Part shown: piece by piece, positions 1 to 9,235 of the stretch
How positions within the stretch are numbered: the first letter of the stretch is position 1
How the letters are laid out: every line of letters starts with the position of its first letter
Program-made: the position numbers and the translations under genes
Notes under the pieces: model-generated
The model's database searches: none
What the model saw: the letters and a program-made list of their open reading frames with translations, nothing else
What the model was told of the DNA's origin: nothing
Assembly (NCBI GenBank): GCA_022361295.1
Contig: JAKSBD010000136.1
Span: forward strand, 1 to 47,836
Length of the DNA: 47,836 nucleotides
Direction of reading: 5' to 3'
Source of the DNA: Bacteroidales bacterium
GTDB lineage: Bacteria > Bacteroidota > Bacteroidia > Bacteroidales > Marinilabiliaceae

Positions 1-390
1 TTAATGAAAATGAAGCCTGATAAGATTATACTTATCAGGCTTTTTGGTTTAAAAGATTGGATTTAAGCGACTTGTAAATCGTACTTGTGTCTATTGTCTA
101 ATAGTCTAAAGATCTATTGTAATTTATTAACACTAAAAAAAGATTTTTGATAGCTAAAGCAAGGGTTTATGAAAAAAAACTGCTTGTTTGTAATGTGCAG
201 GATGTCAGTGGTTAAGGATGTGATAGGGATTCTGAGAAAAATCATATGATCTGCTAATGTGTAGATAGACAATGTGTTGCTTTTGTGCAGGGCGTATTGG
301 ATAGAAAACATGTTATAGAACCATATTTATAGCTAGGTTATTATCAGATTTAATTCAATATTTGATGAAAAATTTCTTTAATGGTAAGCT
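1..390. other. Non-coding leader before the citrate lyase operon
   Basis: No convincing gene is visible here. The stretch starts with a terminator that must belong to a gene left of the window. The rest is AT-rich and probably holds the cit promoter. The best candidate is AATATTTG at 357-364, a 7-of-8 match to the Bacteroidota -7 element TAnnTTTG, 26 bases before the citD ATG. I see no clear -33 element or operator. A 65-codon minus-strand reading frame (114-311) has no recognisable features. Confidence 0.6.
13..45 (+). terminator. Intrinsic terminator of an upstream gene
   Basis: A perfect 12-bp stem (13-24 with 31-42) with a six-base loop ends in a T run at 41-45. It separates whatever lies left of the window from the cit operon. 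Confidence 0.85.
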
Positions 391-681
391 ATGGAACTAA
401 AACAAAAAGCACAAGCTGGTAGTTTCGAGTCAAGTGATATACTGGTAATGGTCGAGCCTGTAGAGAAGGGTGCGGGTAGGCTAATTGAATTAAAATCAAT
501 TGTTATGCAGCAATTTGGAGAAGACTTACTTAGTCAGATTCATACTGATTTAGATAAGTTTGGAATCTCAGATGTGAGACTAATTATCAATGATAAAGGA
601 GCATTACCACCAACCATATCGGCCAGAGTAGAAACAGCATTAAAGAGAGCTGCTCAACTTCAAACCGGAACCTTAAACTAA
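391..681 (+). CDS. citD: Citrate lyase acyl carrier protein (gamma subunit) CitD
   Basis: This is the acyl carrier subunit of citrate lyase, which splits citrate into acetate and oxaloacetate in the cytoplasm during anaerobic citrate use. The 96 residues match the family length. The N-terminal AGSFESSD segment places a serine at residue 14, the site that carries the 2'-(5''-phosphoribosyl)-3'-dephospho-CoA prosthetic group in characterised CitD proteins. The segment VEPVEKGAGRLIELKS and the C-terminal ARVETALKRA are also typical. It is the first gene of the operon and is followed after six bases by citE. Identification is secure from sequence pattern and from the neighbours. Confidence 0.95.
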   Translation: MELKQKAQAGSFESSDILVMVEPVEKGAGRLIELKSIVMQQFGEDLLSQIHTDLDKFGISDVRLIINDKGALPPTISARVETALKRAAQLQTGTLN

Positions 682-687
682 CTGATA

Positions 688-1581
688 ATGGAAGTGAAAC
701 AAAAAACATTTAAGCGACGAACCATGCTTTACATTCCCGGCAATAATCCGGCAATGCTTCAGCAAGGTAGTGTATATGGTGCCGATGGTGTTTTGCTTGA
801 TTTAGAAGATGCTGTTGCACTAAATCAAAAAGATGCTGCCAGAATATTGGTGGCGCACATGCTTCAATATATTTCATACGAGGGTTGTGAAGTAACCGTA
901 CGAGTCAATCATATTGATACGCCCTTTGGTTTAGAGGATTTACGGCAGATAGTGCCTTTACAGCCCGATGCCATTCGCTTACCTAAAGTTGAGACTCTTG
1001 AAGAAATTGAGCGAATAATAAATGTGATTGAACAATTAGAATCTGAACATCAGTTACCACATGACAAAATGAAGGTTCATGTGATGATTGAAACAGCTTT
1101 GGGTGTTCAAAATGTTTATGACATTGCTAAATATTCTCCGCGTATAGATGCCATCTCAATTGGAGGACAGGATTTAGCCGCTGATATGCAACTGGTAAAA
1201 GCGAACGATGGAATTGGTATTGACTATGCACGTAAACAAATAGTAATGGCCGCAAAGGCTTGTAAAATTGATGTGTTCGATACTGTTTTTGTAGATGTTG
1301 AAAATGAGGATGGGTTGCGTGAAGAAACTGAATACATAAAGAAACTTGGTTTTACAGGTAAGGCAATTATTAATCCACGTCAGATAGAGATTGTCAATGA
1401 AGTATTCACACCTACTGAAATGGAGATTCGTAAAGCAGCCAAAATTGTAAAAGCATTTGAACGTAATAAAGCAGAAGGTATTGGTGTATTTGCCGTTGAT
1501 GGAAAAATGGTTGATGCACCTGTTGTTCAACGTGCTTTGCGTGTGCTGGAAATGGCTGATGTTGATGTAGAATCGCTTTAA
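688..1581 (+). CDS. citE: Citrate lyase beta subunit (citryl-ACP lyase) CitE
   Basis: CitE cleaves citryl-ACP to acetyl-ACP and oxaloacetate. The 297-residue protein opens with RTMLYIPGNNPAMLQ and GADGVLLDLEDAV, the hallmark of the HpcH/HpaI/CitE TIM-barrel family. The acidic residues in LEDAV and further on (MIETALGVQN, SIGGQDLAADM) belong to the Mg-binding active site of this family. Its length, its place between citD and citF, and the six-base spacing to citD identify it as the real lyase subunit and not a stand-alone CitE-like protein such as malyl-CoA lyase. Confidence 0.95.
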   Translation: MEVKQKTFKRRTMLYIPGNNPAMLQQGSVYGADGVLLDLEDAVALNQKDAARILVAHMLQYISYEGCEVTVRVNHIDTPFGLEDLRQIVPLQPDAIRLPKVETLEEIERIINVIEQLESEHQLPHDKMKVHVMIETALGVQNVYDIAKYSPRIDAISIGGQDLAADMQLVKANDGIGIDYARKQIVMAAKACKIDVFDTVFVDVENEDGLREETEYIKKLGFTGKAIINPRQIEIVNEVFTPTEMEIRKAAKIVKAFERNKAEGIGVFAVDGKMVDAPVVQRALRVLEMADVDVESL

Positions 1582-1592
1582 ATCTTATTGTT

Positions 1593-3146
1593 GTGAAAAA
1601 CAAAGTAAACATAGATATACCCCTTGAATTAACAGGTGTTGGAAAGCTTGAACCGTTTGAAGGTGCTTTTACGAAGCTTAAGAAAGGCTGGATGGAAGAA
1701 AAAACAGTTCCGCCGCCCAATAAGGCAAAAATGCCTCATTCCAATAAGATGTGTGATACCTTGCGTGAAGCAATCATCAAAACCAATCCCAAAGACGGTA
1801 TGACGGTTTCATTTCACCATCATTTACGAGGAGGAGATAACCTGGTTTTTGAATCTATAAAAATACTGGCTGAATTGGGTATAAAGGATATAACATTGGC
1901 GGCTAGTAGCCTGACAACAGCGCATGATCCTATTTTGCCCTATTTTAAGGATGGAACTATTACACAAATATATGCCAGTGGTATCCGTGGAGAACTTGGA
2001 AAAGCAATAGCCCAGGGAGCATTACCAAAGCCTTTTGTTATTCATTCGCACGGAGGACGTGTCCGAAGTGTTCATACAGGAAAAATCAAAATTGATCTGG
2101 CTATTCTGGCAGCTTCGGCATCTGATATAGAAGGGAATGCGACTGGTGCCCATGGTAAATCTGCTTTTGGTTCCATGGGGTATGCAGCAATTGATTCATG
2201 GTATGCTAAGCAGGTAATTGTGGTGACCGATAATATTGTCGATTATCCCTGCGTGCCGCAATCAGTGACACAAAATTATATCGATTACGTTGTAAAAGTT
2301 GACTCCATTGGCGATCCGTCCAAAATTGCAGGTGGAACAACACGTATTACCAAAGCACCAATGGATCTTCAGATAGCCCGGTTGGCAGCCGAAGTGATTG
2401 AGCATTCGGGTGAACTGAAGGATGGCTTTAGCTTTCAGGTAGGGGCAGGAGGTGCTTCATTGGCTGTGGCGAAGTACATTCGTAAAATAATGAAGAAGCG
2501 GACCATAAAAGGAAGCTTTTTACTGGGGGGTGTTACTTCCTATGGTGTTGATATGCTAAATGAAGGATTATTCAGCTCTATTTTTGATGTGCAGTCTTTT
2601 GATGCAGCGGTAAGCTCATCGTTAATGGATAACCCCTACCACATTGAAATACCGGCTGGTTTATATGCTAATCCATTCAACTGTGGTTGCATGACTAACA
2701 AGCTTGATATCGTAGTGTTGGGAGCGCTGGAAATTGATACGGATTTTAATGTCAACGTCATAACTGGTTCAGAAGGTTATGTGCGTGGAGCGTCAGGAGG
2801 GCACAGCGATACTGCTTCGGGAGCTAATTTGACAGTGGTTGTTTGTCCTTCATTCAGGGGGCGTATTCCTATTGTTAAAAAGAAGGTGCATACTGTTGTG
2901 ACACCTGGGGAAAGTATTGACGTATTAGTTACAGAACGAGGTATTTGTGTTAATCCTCAGCGACCTGAGTTAAAAGCAAACCTCGAAAGAGCCGGTATCT
3001 GTGTTAAAGAAATAGAAGTACTGGCCAATGAGGTTGAACGTATTACCGGACTGGCTAAACCCATTGAAACGACCGATCGCGTGGTTGGAATTGTTGAATA
3101 TCGCGATGGCACTGTGATTGATGTAATACGGCAAGTTAAAGAATAA
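1593..3146 (+). CDS. citF: Citrate lyase alpha subunit (citrate:acetyl-ACP transferase) CitF
   Basis: CitF exchanges the acetyl group on the acyl carrier protein for citrate, forming citryl-ACP for CitE. The 517-residue length is typical. Characteristic stretches include VSFHHHLRGGD near residue 68, ASASDIEGNATGAHG and GASGGHSDTASGANL. I take the GTG at 1593 as start: it lies 11 bases after the citE stop, and the next in-frame ATG would remove about 33 conserved residues. The stop codon overlaps the next start by one base (TAATG), which suggests translational coupling with citXG. Confidence 0.95.
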   Translation: MKNKVNIDIPLELTGVGKLEPFEGAFTKLKKGWMEEKTVPPPNKAKMPHSNKMCDTLREAIIKTNPKDGMTVSFHHHLRGGDNLVFESIKILAELGIKDITLAASSLTTAHDPILPYFKDGTITQIYASGIRGELGKAIAQGALPKPFVIHSHGGRVRSVHTGKIKIDLAILAASASDIEGNATGAHGKSAFGSMGYAAIDSWYAKQVIVVTDNIVDYPCVPQSVTQNYIDYVVKVDSIGDPSKIAGGTTRITKAPMDLQIARLAAEVIEHSGELKDGFSFQVGAGGASLAVAKYIRKIMKKRTIKGSFLLGGVTSYGVDMLNEGLFSSIFDVQSFDAAVSSSLMDNPYHIEIPAGLYANPFNCGCMTNKLDIVVLGALEIDTDFNVNVITGSEGYVRGASGGHSDTASGANLTVVVCPSFRGRIPIVKKKVHTVVTPGESIDVLVTERGICVNPQRPELKANLERAGICVKEIEVLANEVERITGLAKPIETTDRVVGIVEYRDGTVIDVIRQVKE

Positions 3147-4564
3147 TGGAGGTAACAAAGGAGACAGAGGGTTTGATGCGCTTACTGGAAGCCCGGGAAA
3201 AGCGACAAAATGATAAGCTTAAAATGGTAAGCAATGGTTATCATTTGGTGTCATTGCAGCTAAATATACCAGGTCTTCCAAAGTCAAATTGTAATCTACT
3301 GTCGTTTATTCGTCTGGTAGAGAGGGAGTTTTCTTGTTTTTTACTTAGCCAAAATCCTAATTTTAAGTGGCAAAAGAAAGAAAGGTGGCATGATTTTTCT
3401 GGTGATTCAATCATCTTTCTTTTTAAAGCAAGCCAAATTAATGTAGACAAATTAAAAGATATAACAGAACGCTTTGAAGAGAGTTTTGAACTGGGGCGAA
3501 TTGTTGATTTGGATGTGCTGTCATCGTATGGTGTACCCGTTTCATCAGGTAAAGCAAAAGCTTGTTTTATTTGTGAAAGTGTTGCAGAGAATTGCAGGAA
3601 GGTAAAGAGGCATTCAATTGAAGAAGTAAGACTTACCATGCTTGAAGCTATTGCTTCCTTTCTGCAGAAACAAAAGAATAATGAGTTGGTAAACAAACTT
3701 GCTTCGTTTGCAATAAAAGGTTTACTGCATGAGGTTTCTTTAACACCAAAACCTGGATTGGTTTGCAGAAACTCCAATGGTTCGCATACTGATATGGATT
3801 TTATTACTTTTATTAATTCTGTATCTGCATTATCTCCGTATTTTGTTGAAATAAATAAGTTTGCTCTGTCGTTTGAGGGAGCTGATGTAGGAGAAGCTTT
3901 ACCTTATATTAGAACTATCGGCCTTAAAATGGAGGAGGCAATGTTTAAAGCAACAGGAGGCGTAAATACACACAAGGGTGCTGTTTTTCTTATGGCTTTA
4001 AGCTGTTTTGCTGTTGTAAGAGTTATTAAGAAAACAGGGTATTTAAGGTTAAATGCGTTCTCTTCTGTTATTCAGCAATTAACACGAGGTATGGTTCAAA
4101 AGGAGTTGTGCTTAGTCGGCGATGAAACAGATTTGACACATGGCCAGCAGTGTTTTAAAAAATATGGACTTCAGGGGGCAGGAGCAAGGGGGGAAGCTGA
4201 ACAGGGTTTGCCAACTGTGCTGCATCATGCAATGCCATTTTTAATGGAGCGATTGAATAAATCATATTCATCATACACTAATTTAGAATTGAACGAGTTG
4301 TTGATACCTGTTTTGTTGAAGGTTATTTCTGTTAACAACGATACCAATATTCTTTATCGTCACGACAAGACGATATTGGAAACGGTAAAAAGAAAAGCAT
4401 ATGAGGCTCTTCAGGGGTGGGACAATGGTGACAGGCTGCTTTATGATCAGTTTGTCGCCTGGTGTAATGATAAGCGAATATCACCGGGTGGCTCGGCTGA
4501 TTTATTGGCAATTACAATAACATTGCAACATTGTAAAACTGAATTTGCAAAAAAAGAAGCATGA
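3146..4564 (+). CDS. citXG: Fused CitX-CitG: citrate lyase prosthetic-group synthesis and transfer
   Basis: Two cofactor-maturation enzymes are joined in one 472-residue protein. Residues about 1-175 resemble CitX (holo-ACP synthase), with the LLEAREKRQ start and GRIVDLDVL followed by CFICESVAENC. This part attaches the prosthetic group to CitD. Residues about 190-472 resemble CitG (triphosphoribosyl-dephospho-CoA synthase), with HEVSLTPKPGLVCR, TGGVNTHKGAVF, RGEAEQGLPTV and SPGGSADLLA. Fused CitXG proteins are known in some proteobacteria such as Haemophilus; canonical operons often keep the two genes separate. It overlaps citF by one base and citC by four (ATGA). The CitX part lacks the usual ISR...PPR run and has PVSSGKAKA there, so that domain is more divergent than the CitG part. 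Confidence 0.9.
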   Translation: MEVTKETEGLMRLLEAREKRQNDKLKMVSNGYHLVSLQLNIPGLPKSNCNLLSFIRLVEREFSCFLLSQNPNFKWQKKERWHDFSGDSIIFLFKASQINVDKLKDITERFEESFELGRIVDLDVLSSYGVPVSSGKAKACFICESVAENCRKVKRHSIEEVRLTMLEAIASFLQKQKNNELVNKLASFAIKGLLHEVSLTPKPGLVCRNSNGSHTDMDFITFINSVSALSPYFVEINKFALSFEGADVGEALPYIRTIGLKMEEAMFKATGGVNTHKGAVFLMALSCFAVVRVIKKTGYLRLNAFSSVIQQLTRGMVQKELCLVGDETDLTHGQQCFKKYGLQGAGARGEAEQGLPTVLHHAMPFLMERLNKSYSSYTNLELNELLIPVLLKVISVNNDTNILYRHDKTILETVKRKAYEALQGWDNGDRLLYDQFVAWCNDKRISPGGSADLLAITITLQHCKTEFAKKEA

Positions 4565-5637
4565 TTGAGAATTCAGATTTTAGAATTGAAGAACCGGATT
4601 TGAGTAGTAAATTTGATGTGGAGTTAATTCGGCGATTTTTGTCTCCGCTAGGATTCTACTTTGATGAATCAACAGTAGACTATAGTATAATTCTTTATAC
4701 TTTAAATGATGATATTGTTGGTGTTGGTTCCTGTCAGGGAAAAATTCTGAAATATGTGGCAGTTGCTCCTCAGTTTAGGGAAACTGGAGCCTTTGCGCAC
4801 ATTGTAAGTCATCTGACAGAACGTGTGATGAACCGAAATCAGCAGGCTTTTGTTTTTACACGTCCTGAAAACATTACACGCTTTGAGGGGATTGGCTATC
4901 GGCATATTGCTACAGCTCAGCCCTTAATATCGGTCTTGGAGTTTGGTTATCAGAGTATTGATGATTATAAAAAATATCTGCATACCATAAAAGCCCATAA
5001 GCAGGTAGAAAAGGTTGCGTCTGTAGTTATTAATGGAAATCCCTTCACTCTTGGGCATCAGTATTTAATTGAGAAAGCAGCCAAAGAAAATGAGCGGGTG
5101 TATATATTCGTTGTTCAGGCTGAGAAATCTGCTTTTTCCTTTGCAGACCGTTATGAAATGATTCGTCTTGGCACACAACATTTGTCTAATGTAATATTGG
5201 TAAAAGGAGGCGAGTACATCGTTTCCTGTGCGACCTTTCCCAATTATTTCCTGAAGAATGAAACGCCTGATGTTATTACCCAAAAGCAAGCAGAACTGGA
5301 TATTGAGATTTTTACTCAGCATATTGCACCAACTCTTGGTATTACTAAAAGATATGTTGGAACAGAGAATTACTGCGCAACAACAGCTCTGTATAACAAA
5401 GCGATGAAAGCTATTTTACCCAATAAAGGTATTGAATTGTGTGAGGTTCAAAGATTGGAAGTAAGCAACGGCACAGAAGGATTTATCAGTGCCAGTAAGG
5501 TTAGGGAAGCTATTAAAAACCATAAGATAATGGGTTTGCAAAATTTACTTCCGAATAGCACAATGCAATATTTGAAAAACAAATTAGATCTGAAATCAGT
5601 GGAAATGCATTTGCAAACTTCAGATGCAAGACATTAA
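4561..5637 (+). CDS. citC: [Citrate (pro-3S)-lyase] ligase CitC
   Basis: CitC uses ATP and acetate to acetylate the thiol of the CitD prosthetic group, activating the lyase. The 358-residue protein has the expected two parts. Residues about 20-135 are a GNAT-like domain (KYVAVAPQFRETGAFAHIVSHL). Residues about 150-345 are a nucleotidylyltransferase domain whose NPFTLGHQYLIE gives the HxGH-type motif, with SASKVREAI near the end. It starts inside the citXG stop codon (ATGA). In many operons citC comes first; here it is last. A bidirectional terminator follows directly. Confidence 0.95.
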   Translation: MIENSDFRIEEPDLSSKFDVELIRRFLSPLGFYFDESTVDYSIILYTLNDDIVGVGSCQGKILKYVAVAPQFRETGAFAHIVSHLTERVMNRNQQAFVFTRPENITRFEGIGYRHIATAQPLISVLEFGYQSIDDYKKYLHTIKAHKQVEKVASVVINGNPFTLGHQYLIEKAAKENERVYIFVVQAEKSAFSFADRYEMIRLGTQHLSNVILVKGGEYIVSCATFPNYFLKNETPDVITQKQAELDIEIFTQHIAPTLGITKRYVGTENYCATTALYNKAMKAILPNKGIELCEVQRLEVSNGTEGFISASKVREAIKNHKIMGLQNLLPNSTMQYLKNKLDLKSVEMHLQTSDARH

Positions 5638-5660
5638 AAAAACCGCTTTCGCGGTTTTTT
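5637..5660. terminator. Bidirectional terminator between citC and the STAS gene
   Basis: A 10-bp perfect stem (5637-5646 with 5651-5660) has a TTTC loop. It is A-rich on the left and T-rich on the right, so it works in both directions for the convergent citC and STAS genes. It begins in the citC stop codon. Confidence 0.9.
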
Positions 5661-5664
5661 AATA

Positions 5665-5991
5665 TTATGCTGATTGTTCTTCTGAATCAAAAATGTCAAA
5701 AACTTTGTCGAGTTTCATAAGTTTTAGCAAGCTTAAAACTTCCGCCTTAATACAGCAAAGCTGGAAAGAGCCCCCATTCTGACGAGCAGTTTTAAGTGCA
5801 CTGATTAATGTGCCGATTCCGGTACTGTCAATAAAACTAATGTTAGACAAGTTGAGTATCATTTTAGTACCTTCAGTCGATAACGCTGCGGTTAAATCGG
5901 CTTTAACTTCTGCGGCTACAGTGGCGTTTAATCGATTTGTTTCGGCTAGTGTACCATATATTACACCATCTTGTTCTTTAACTTGTAGCAT
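5665..5991 (-). CDS. STAS-domain protein (anti-sigma-factor-antagonist type)
   Basis: This is a 108-residue stand-alone STAS domain of the SpoIIAA/RsbV class. The central FIDSTGIGTLISALKTAR contains the conserved serine that anti-sigma kinases phosphorylate in characterised members, so it probably acts as a phospho-switch on a partner kinase or phosphatase in the cytoplasm. No anti-sigma kinase or PP2C phosphatase lies next to it. It is 14 bases downstream of the Hpt gene on the same strand, so the two are probably co-transcribed. The target is unknown. Confidence 0.85.
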   Translation of the reverse strand: MLQVKEQDGVIYGTLAETNRLNATVAAEVKADLTAALSTEGTKMILNLSNISFIDSTGIGTLISALKTARQNGGSFQLCCIKAEVLSLLKLMKLDKVFDIFDSEEQSA

Positions 5992-6005
5992 ATTTCTTGG
6001 TTTAT

Positions 6006-6461
6006 TTAATTCTCTATTACCTCTTGTAATTCAATCAGGGCTGCTTCGCAGGTTTTGTTGAAATGGTTAATTAGTTCTTTAACAGAACTTTCGTTTTTAT
6101 TAGCCATAAGCCATTGCTTGCGATCTTCAGGATAGCTGTCGATGCTTTTTTTGATTTGAATGGCTTCATCAGAGTCTTCTTCTAATCCTTCCATCTTAAG
6201 AAGTTTGGCAATTAACTCAAGATTTTTTAAATCTTTATTGCCCAAATCTTCCATTCCCATCGACATAACTGATGATTTTGCCTTATGGGCTACCGCAGCA
6301 ATCTGACTCCAATCTTTCGAAGCTAGTCCTTCATCAAATCCTTCTTTAAACTCTGGAATTTGCTCTATAAAAATACTAATTAGTTCTTTGATCAGGTCAT
6401 AGCTGCCATCAGTTATACTCTCAAGATAGCCTAAGTCAATGTGTGAATACGGGTTCGGCAT
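6006..6461 (-). CDS. Histidine-phosphotransfer (Hpt) domain protein
   Basis: This 151-residue all-helical protein has the Hpt signature AHKAKSSVMSMGMEDL, whose histidine would accept and pass a phosphoryl group in a multistep phosphorelay. The N-terminal part (LIKELISIFIEQIPEF) is also typical. No receiver domain or kinase is adjacent, so it is a free Hpt protein that must meet partners encoded elsewhere. It heads a two-gene unit with the STAS gene, an uncommon pairing. A possible -7 element lies at 6507-6514 on the minus strand. Confidence 0.85.
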   Translation of the reverse strand: MPNPYSHIDLGYLESITDGSYDLIKELISIFIEQIPEFKEGFDEGLASKDWSQIAAVAHKAKSSVMSMGMEDLGNKDLKNLELIAKLLKMEGLEEDSDEAIQIKKSIDSYPEDRKQWLMANKNESSVKELINHFNKTCEAALIELQEVIEN

Positions 6462-6506
6462 ATGTATTTATTCAATTTAATGATGCTCAAATTACAAATT
6501 ATTTGT

Positions 6507-6514
6507 CAAAAGTA
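6507..6514 (-). promoter_or_regulatory. Candidate -7 promoter element for the Hpt-STAS unit
   Basis: On the minus strand this reads TACTTTTG, an exact match to the Bacteroidota consensus TAnnTTTG, about 45 bases before the Hpt start codon. No clear -33 element is visible. Confidence 0.4.
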
Positions 6515-6624
6515 ACTTTTTTAAACGAATTAATTTGATTGAGTTGTTTTGAGGATGGCATGAGGTGATATTAATTAGCTTTTTAGGCCGATAATTATCA
6601 TTTTTTAGCAGCTGATTAATTGCT

Positions 6625-6632
6625 TACATTTG
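6625..6632 (+). promoter_or_regulatory. Candidate -7 promoter element for gcvT
   Basis: TACATTTG matches TAnnTTTG exactly, about 80 bases upstream of the gcvT ATG. The leader between the two is AT-rich and shows no riboswitch-like structure. Confidence 0.4.
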
Positions 6633-6714
6633 TTCAGATTGCTCGGGATCAATTTTATTCCCGTAAATTAAAGCGATAAATAACTGATATAATAAAGATT
6701 AATAGCGTTATAAA

Positions 6715-7797
6715 ATGAAAAGAACGGCCTTTTACAAGTTTCACGAGTCATTTGGAGCTAAAATAGTTTCCTTTGCTGGTTATGAAATGCCAATTGAGTA
6801 TTCTGGTATTAACAATGAGCACATGACCGTGCGTAATGGTGTAGGTGTTTTTGATGTTTCGCACATGGGCGAGTTTTGGGTAAAGGGACCTAAAGCTTTT
6901 GAATTGGTGCAAAAAGTAACATCCAATGATGTGGCTGCCTTGTCTGTAGAGCAGGCTCAATACTCTTGTTTCCCAAACGGGAAAGGTGGTATAGTAGACG
7001 ATTTATTGGTTTACAAGTACGAAGAAGAGAAATACTTATTAGTCGTTAACGCAGCTAATATTGATAAAGACTGGGCTTGGGTTAATGAGCAAAATACAAT
7101 GGGAGCTGAGTTGGAAAATGCCAGTGATGCTATTTCTCAGTTAGCCATCCAGGGACCAAAAGCAGAGGCAGTTCTTCAGAAGTTAACTGATATTGATTTG
7201 TCATCGGTACCATATTATACATTTACTACTGGGGCAATTGCGGGAGCTGAGGATGTAATTATTTCAAATACAGGCTATACCGGTTCTGGTGGTTTTGAAT
7301 TGTATATGCACAATGCTGACGCCGAAAAGGTGTGGGAAGAAATTTTTAAAGCAGGTGAAGAGGAAGGCATTTTGCCAATTGGTTTAGCTGCCCGCGATAC
7401 TTTGCGTTTAGAAAAAGGATTTTGCCTGTACGGAAACGATATAGATGATACAACTTCTTCTATTGAAGCAGGCTTGGGCTGGATTACTAAATTCAACGAT
7501 GGCAATAAATTTATTGACTGTGAATACCTGTTGAAACAAAAAGAAGAGGGCGTTACAAAGCGTTTAAGAGGATTTGTATTAGAAGATCGTGGTATTCCTC
7601 GTAAGGATTATGAAGTAGTAACAGAAAACGATGAAGTAATTGGTCGCGTTACATCTGGTACGATGTCGCCAATGCTTCAAAAAGGTATTGGAATGGCCTA
7701 TATCAATAAAGGATATACAAAGTTTGATACAGAAATCTTTATCAAAGTACGTAACCGCAAGCTTAAAGCCAAAGTGGTTAAAATTCCTTTTGTTTAA
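6715..7797 (+). CDS. gcvT: Aminomethyltransferase, glycine cleavage system T protein
   Basis: GcvT moves the methylene carbon of the aminomethyl group on H protein to tetrahydrofolate, releasing ammonia. The 360-residue length and motifs ([13 protein letters not shown] near residue 42, [42 protein letters not shown] near the end) fit the family throughout. The other glycine cleavage genes are not nearby, so the gene stands alone, as is common in Bacteroidota. It is followed by the serine pathway genes, which share the serine/glycine/one-carbon node, although a terminator separates them. Confidence 0.96.
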   Translation: MKRTAFYKFHESFGAKIVSFAGYEMPIEYSGINNEHMTVRNGVGVFDVSHMGEFWVKGPKAFELVQKVTSNDVAALSVEQAQYSCFPNGKGGIVDDLLVYKYEEEKYLLVVNAANIDKDWAWVNEQNTMGAELENASDAISQLAIQGPKAEAVLQKLTDIDLSSVPYYTFTTGAIAGAEDVIISNTGYTGSGGFELYMHNADAEKVWEEIFKAGEEEGILPIGLAARDTLRLEKGFCLYGNDIDDTTSSIEAGLGWITKFNDGNKFIDCEYLLKQKEEGVTKRLRGFVLEDRGIPRKDYEVVTENDEVIGRVTSGTMSPMLQKGIGMAYINKGYTKFDTEIFIKVRNRKLKAKVVKIPFV

Positions 7798-7826
7798 TCT
7801 TCGAATAGAGATGACAAAAAAAATAT

Positions 7827-7862
7827 CAAACAAAAATGTGATAATTATCATGTTTTTGTTTG
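7827..7862. terminator. Terminator after gcvT
   Basis: A 16-bp stem (7827-7842 with 7847-7862, two G-U wobbles) and a four-base loop have an A-rich left arm and a T-rich right arm. This looks like an intrinsic terminator that ends gcvT transcription. Confidence 0.75.
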
Positions 7863-8090
7863 TTCTTTGAGTGTTTGATACAGAGTGTTGATAATTGGTT
7901 ACTTAACCATTGTGCCACACTTGTTTGAAATGAGTATGCTATCAATCTGAGATGAATTTTACTTATAATTTGTAAGCTATATTTTATCTGATTTTGTGTG
8001 CTTTGCAGTAGATATTTCATAATTTTATACACTCAAAACATTAAGCAAAACAAACTAAAGTTAATTAGCAGTAATTAAATTTTTAATAAA

Positions 8091-9161
8091 ATGAAGATTC
8101 ACAACTTTTCAGCAGGACCATCAATTTTGCCTGAGTCAACAATCAAAAACTCGGCAGAGGCCGTTTTAAATTTTGCCGGAACAGGCTTGTCTTTATTAGA
8201 GGTGTCGCACCGTAGCAAGGAGTTTGTTGCTGTTATGGACGAAGCAACAGCTTTATTTAAAGAATTGTTGGATATCCCTGCAGGATACGAAGTGGTTTTC
8301 GTAGGTGGTGGAGCCAGTACACAATTCTGCATGGTGCCTTACAACTTAATGAAATCAAAAGCAGCTTACCTTAATACAGGTACCTGGGCTAACAAAGCGC
8401 TTAAAGAAGCTAAAGGTTTTGGTGAAGTAATTGAAGTAGCATCATCAAAAGATTCAATCTACAATCATATTCCTAAAGGATATGATATCCCTGCTGATGC
8501 AGACTATTTCCACATTACAACTAACAATACCATTTATGGTACTGAAATTAAGAAAGATTTAGATGTAAATGTGCCTTTAGTGGCCGATATGTCTTCTGAT
8601 ATTTTCTCGCGCCCTGTTGATATTTCTAAATACACATTGATATACGGGGGTGCTCAAAAGAACTTAGCGCCTGCAGGTGTTACTTTTGCTATTGTTAAAG
8701 AAGACGCTTTAGGAAAAGTTGATCGTCACATCCCAACAATGTTGAACTATAAAACTCATATCGATGGTGGTTCAATGTTTAACACTCCTCCTGTATTCCC
8801 TGTTTACTCAGCTCTTCAGACTTTGAAGTGGTTAAAAGAAATGGGAGGTGTAGCTGCAATGGAGAAAATTAACATTGAAAAAGCAGCTGTTCTTTATGAT
8901 GAGATTGACCGTAACCGTTTATTCAAAGCGCCAGTTGCTGATTTAGAAGATCGTTCACTAACGAATATTTGCTTCATCATGAACGATGAGTACAAAGAGT
9001 TGGAGAAAGACTTCTTCGATTTTGCAACATCAAAAGGTATGAGTGGAATTAAAGGACACCGTTCTGTTGGTGGTTTCCGTGCTTCTACATACAATGCAAT
9101 GCCTAAGTCAAGTATTCAGGCTTTAGCTGACGCAATGAAAGAATTTGAAGCTAAGCACTAA
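8091..9161 (+). CDS. serC: Phosphoserine aminotransferase SerC
   Basis: SerC transaminates 3-phosphohydroxypyruvate with glutamate to give phosphoserine, the second step of serine synthesis. It also serves pyridoxal phosphate synthesis in some bacteria. The 356-residue class V aminotransferase starts with [14 protein letters not shown] and carries the PLP lysine in [13 protein letters not shown]. The C-terminal [19 protein letters not shown] is typical. It precedes serA on the same strand with a terminator-like hairpin between them. Confidence 0.97.
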   Translation: MKIHNFSAGPSILPESTIKNSAEAVLNFAGTGLSLLEVSHRSKEFVAVMDEATALFKELLDIPAGYEVVFVGGGASTQFCMVPYNLMKSKAAYLNTGTWANKALKEAKGFGEVIEVASSKDSIYNHIPKGYDIPADADYFHITTNNTIYGTEIKKDLDVNVPLVADMSSDIFSRPVDISKYTLIYGGAQKNLAPAGVTFAIVKEDALGKVDRHIPTMLNYKTHIDGGSMFNTPPVFPVYSALQTLKWLKEMGGVAAMEKINIEKAAVLYDEIDRNRLFKAPVADLEDRSLTNICFIMNDEYKELEKDFFDFATSKGMSGIKGHRSVGGFRASTYNAMPKSSIQALADAMKEFEAKH

Positions 9162-9181
9162 AAACAATTTCCATAATATTG

Positions 9182-9211
9182 AAGTAGCCCCTGTTTGGGG
9201 CTTACTTTTTT
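9182..9211 (+). terminator. Terminator or attenuator between serC and serA
   Basis: A stem of five G-C pairs (187-191 with 197-201 of the 9 kb block), extended by five more pairs across one bulged base, ends in a run of six T. It lies 20 bases after the serC stop and about 25 before serA. Either it ends serC transcripts, leaving serA to its own promoter, or it lets only some polymerase through. Confidence 0.75.
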
Positions 9212-9235
9212 ATCACCACACTTAATTTTATTACA

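Noticed and set aside
114-311. Minus-strand 65-codon reading frame in the cit leader
   Set aside because: It is low-complexity, has no motif or ribosome site, and lies in probable promoter DNA.
6515-6714. Glycine riboswitch upstream of gcvT
   Set aside because: I could not find the conserved paired helices of a glycine aptamer; the leader is AT-rich and short.
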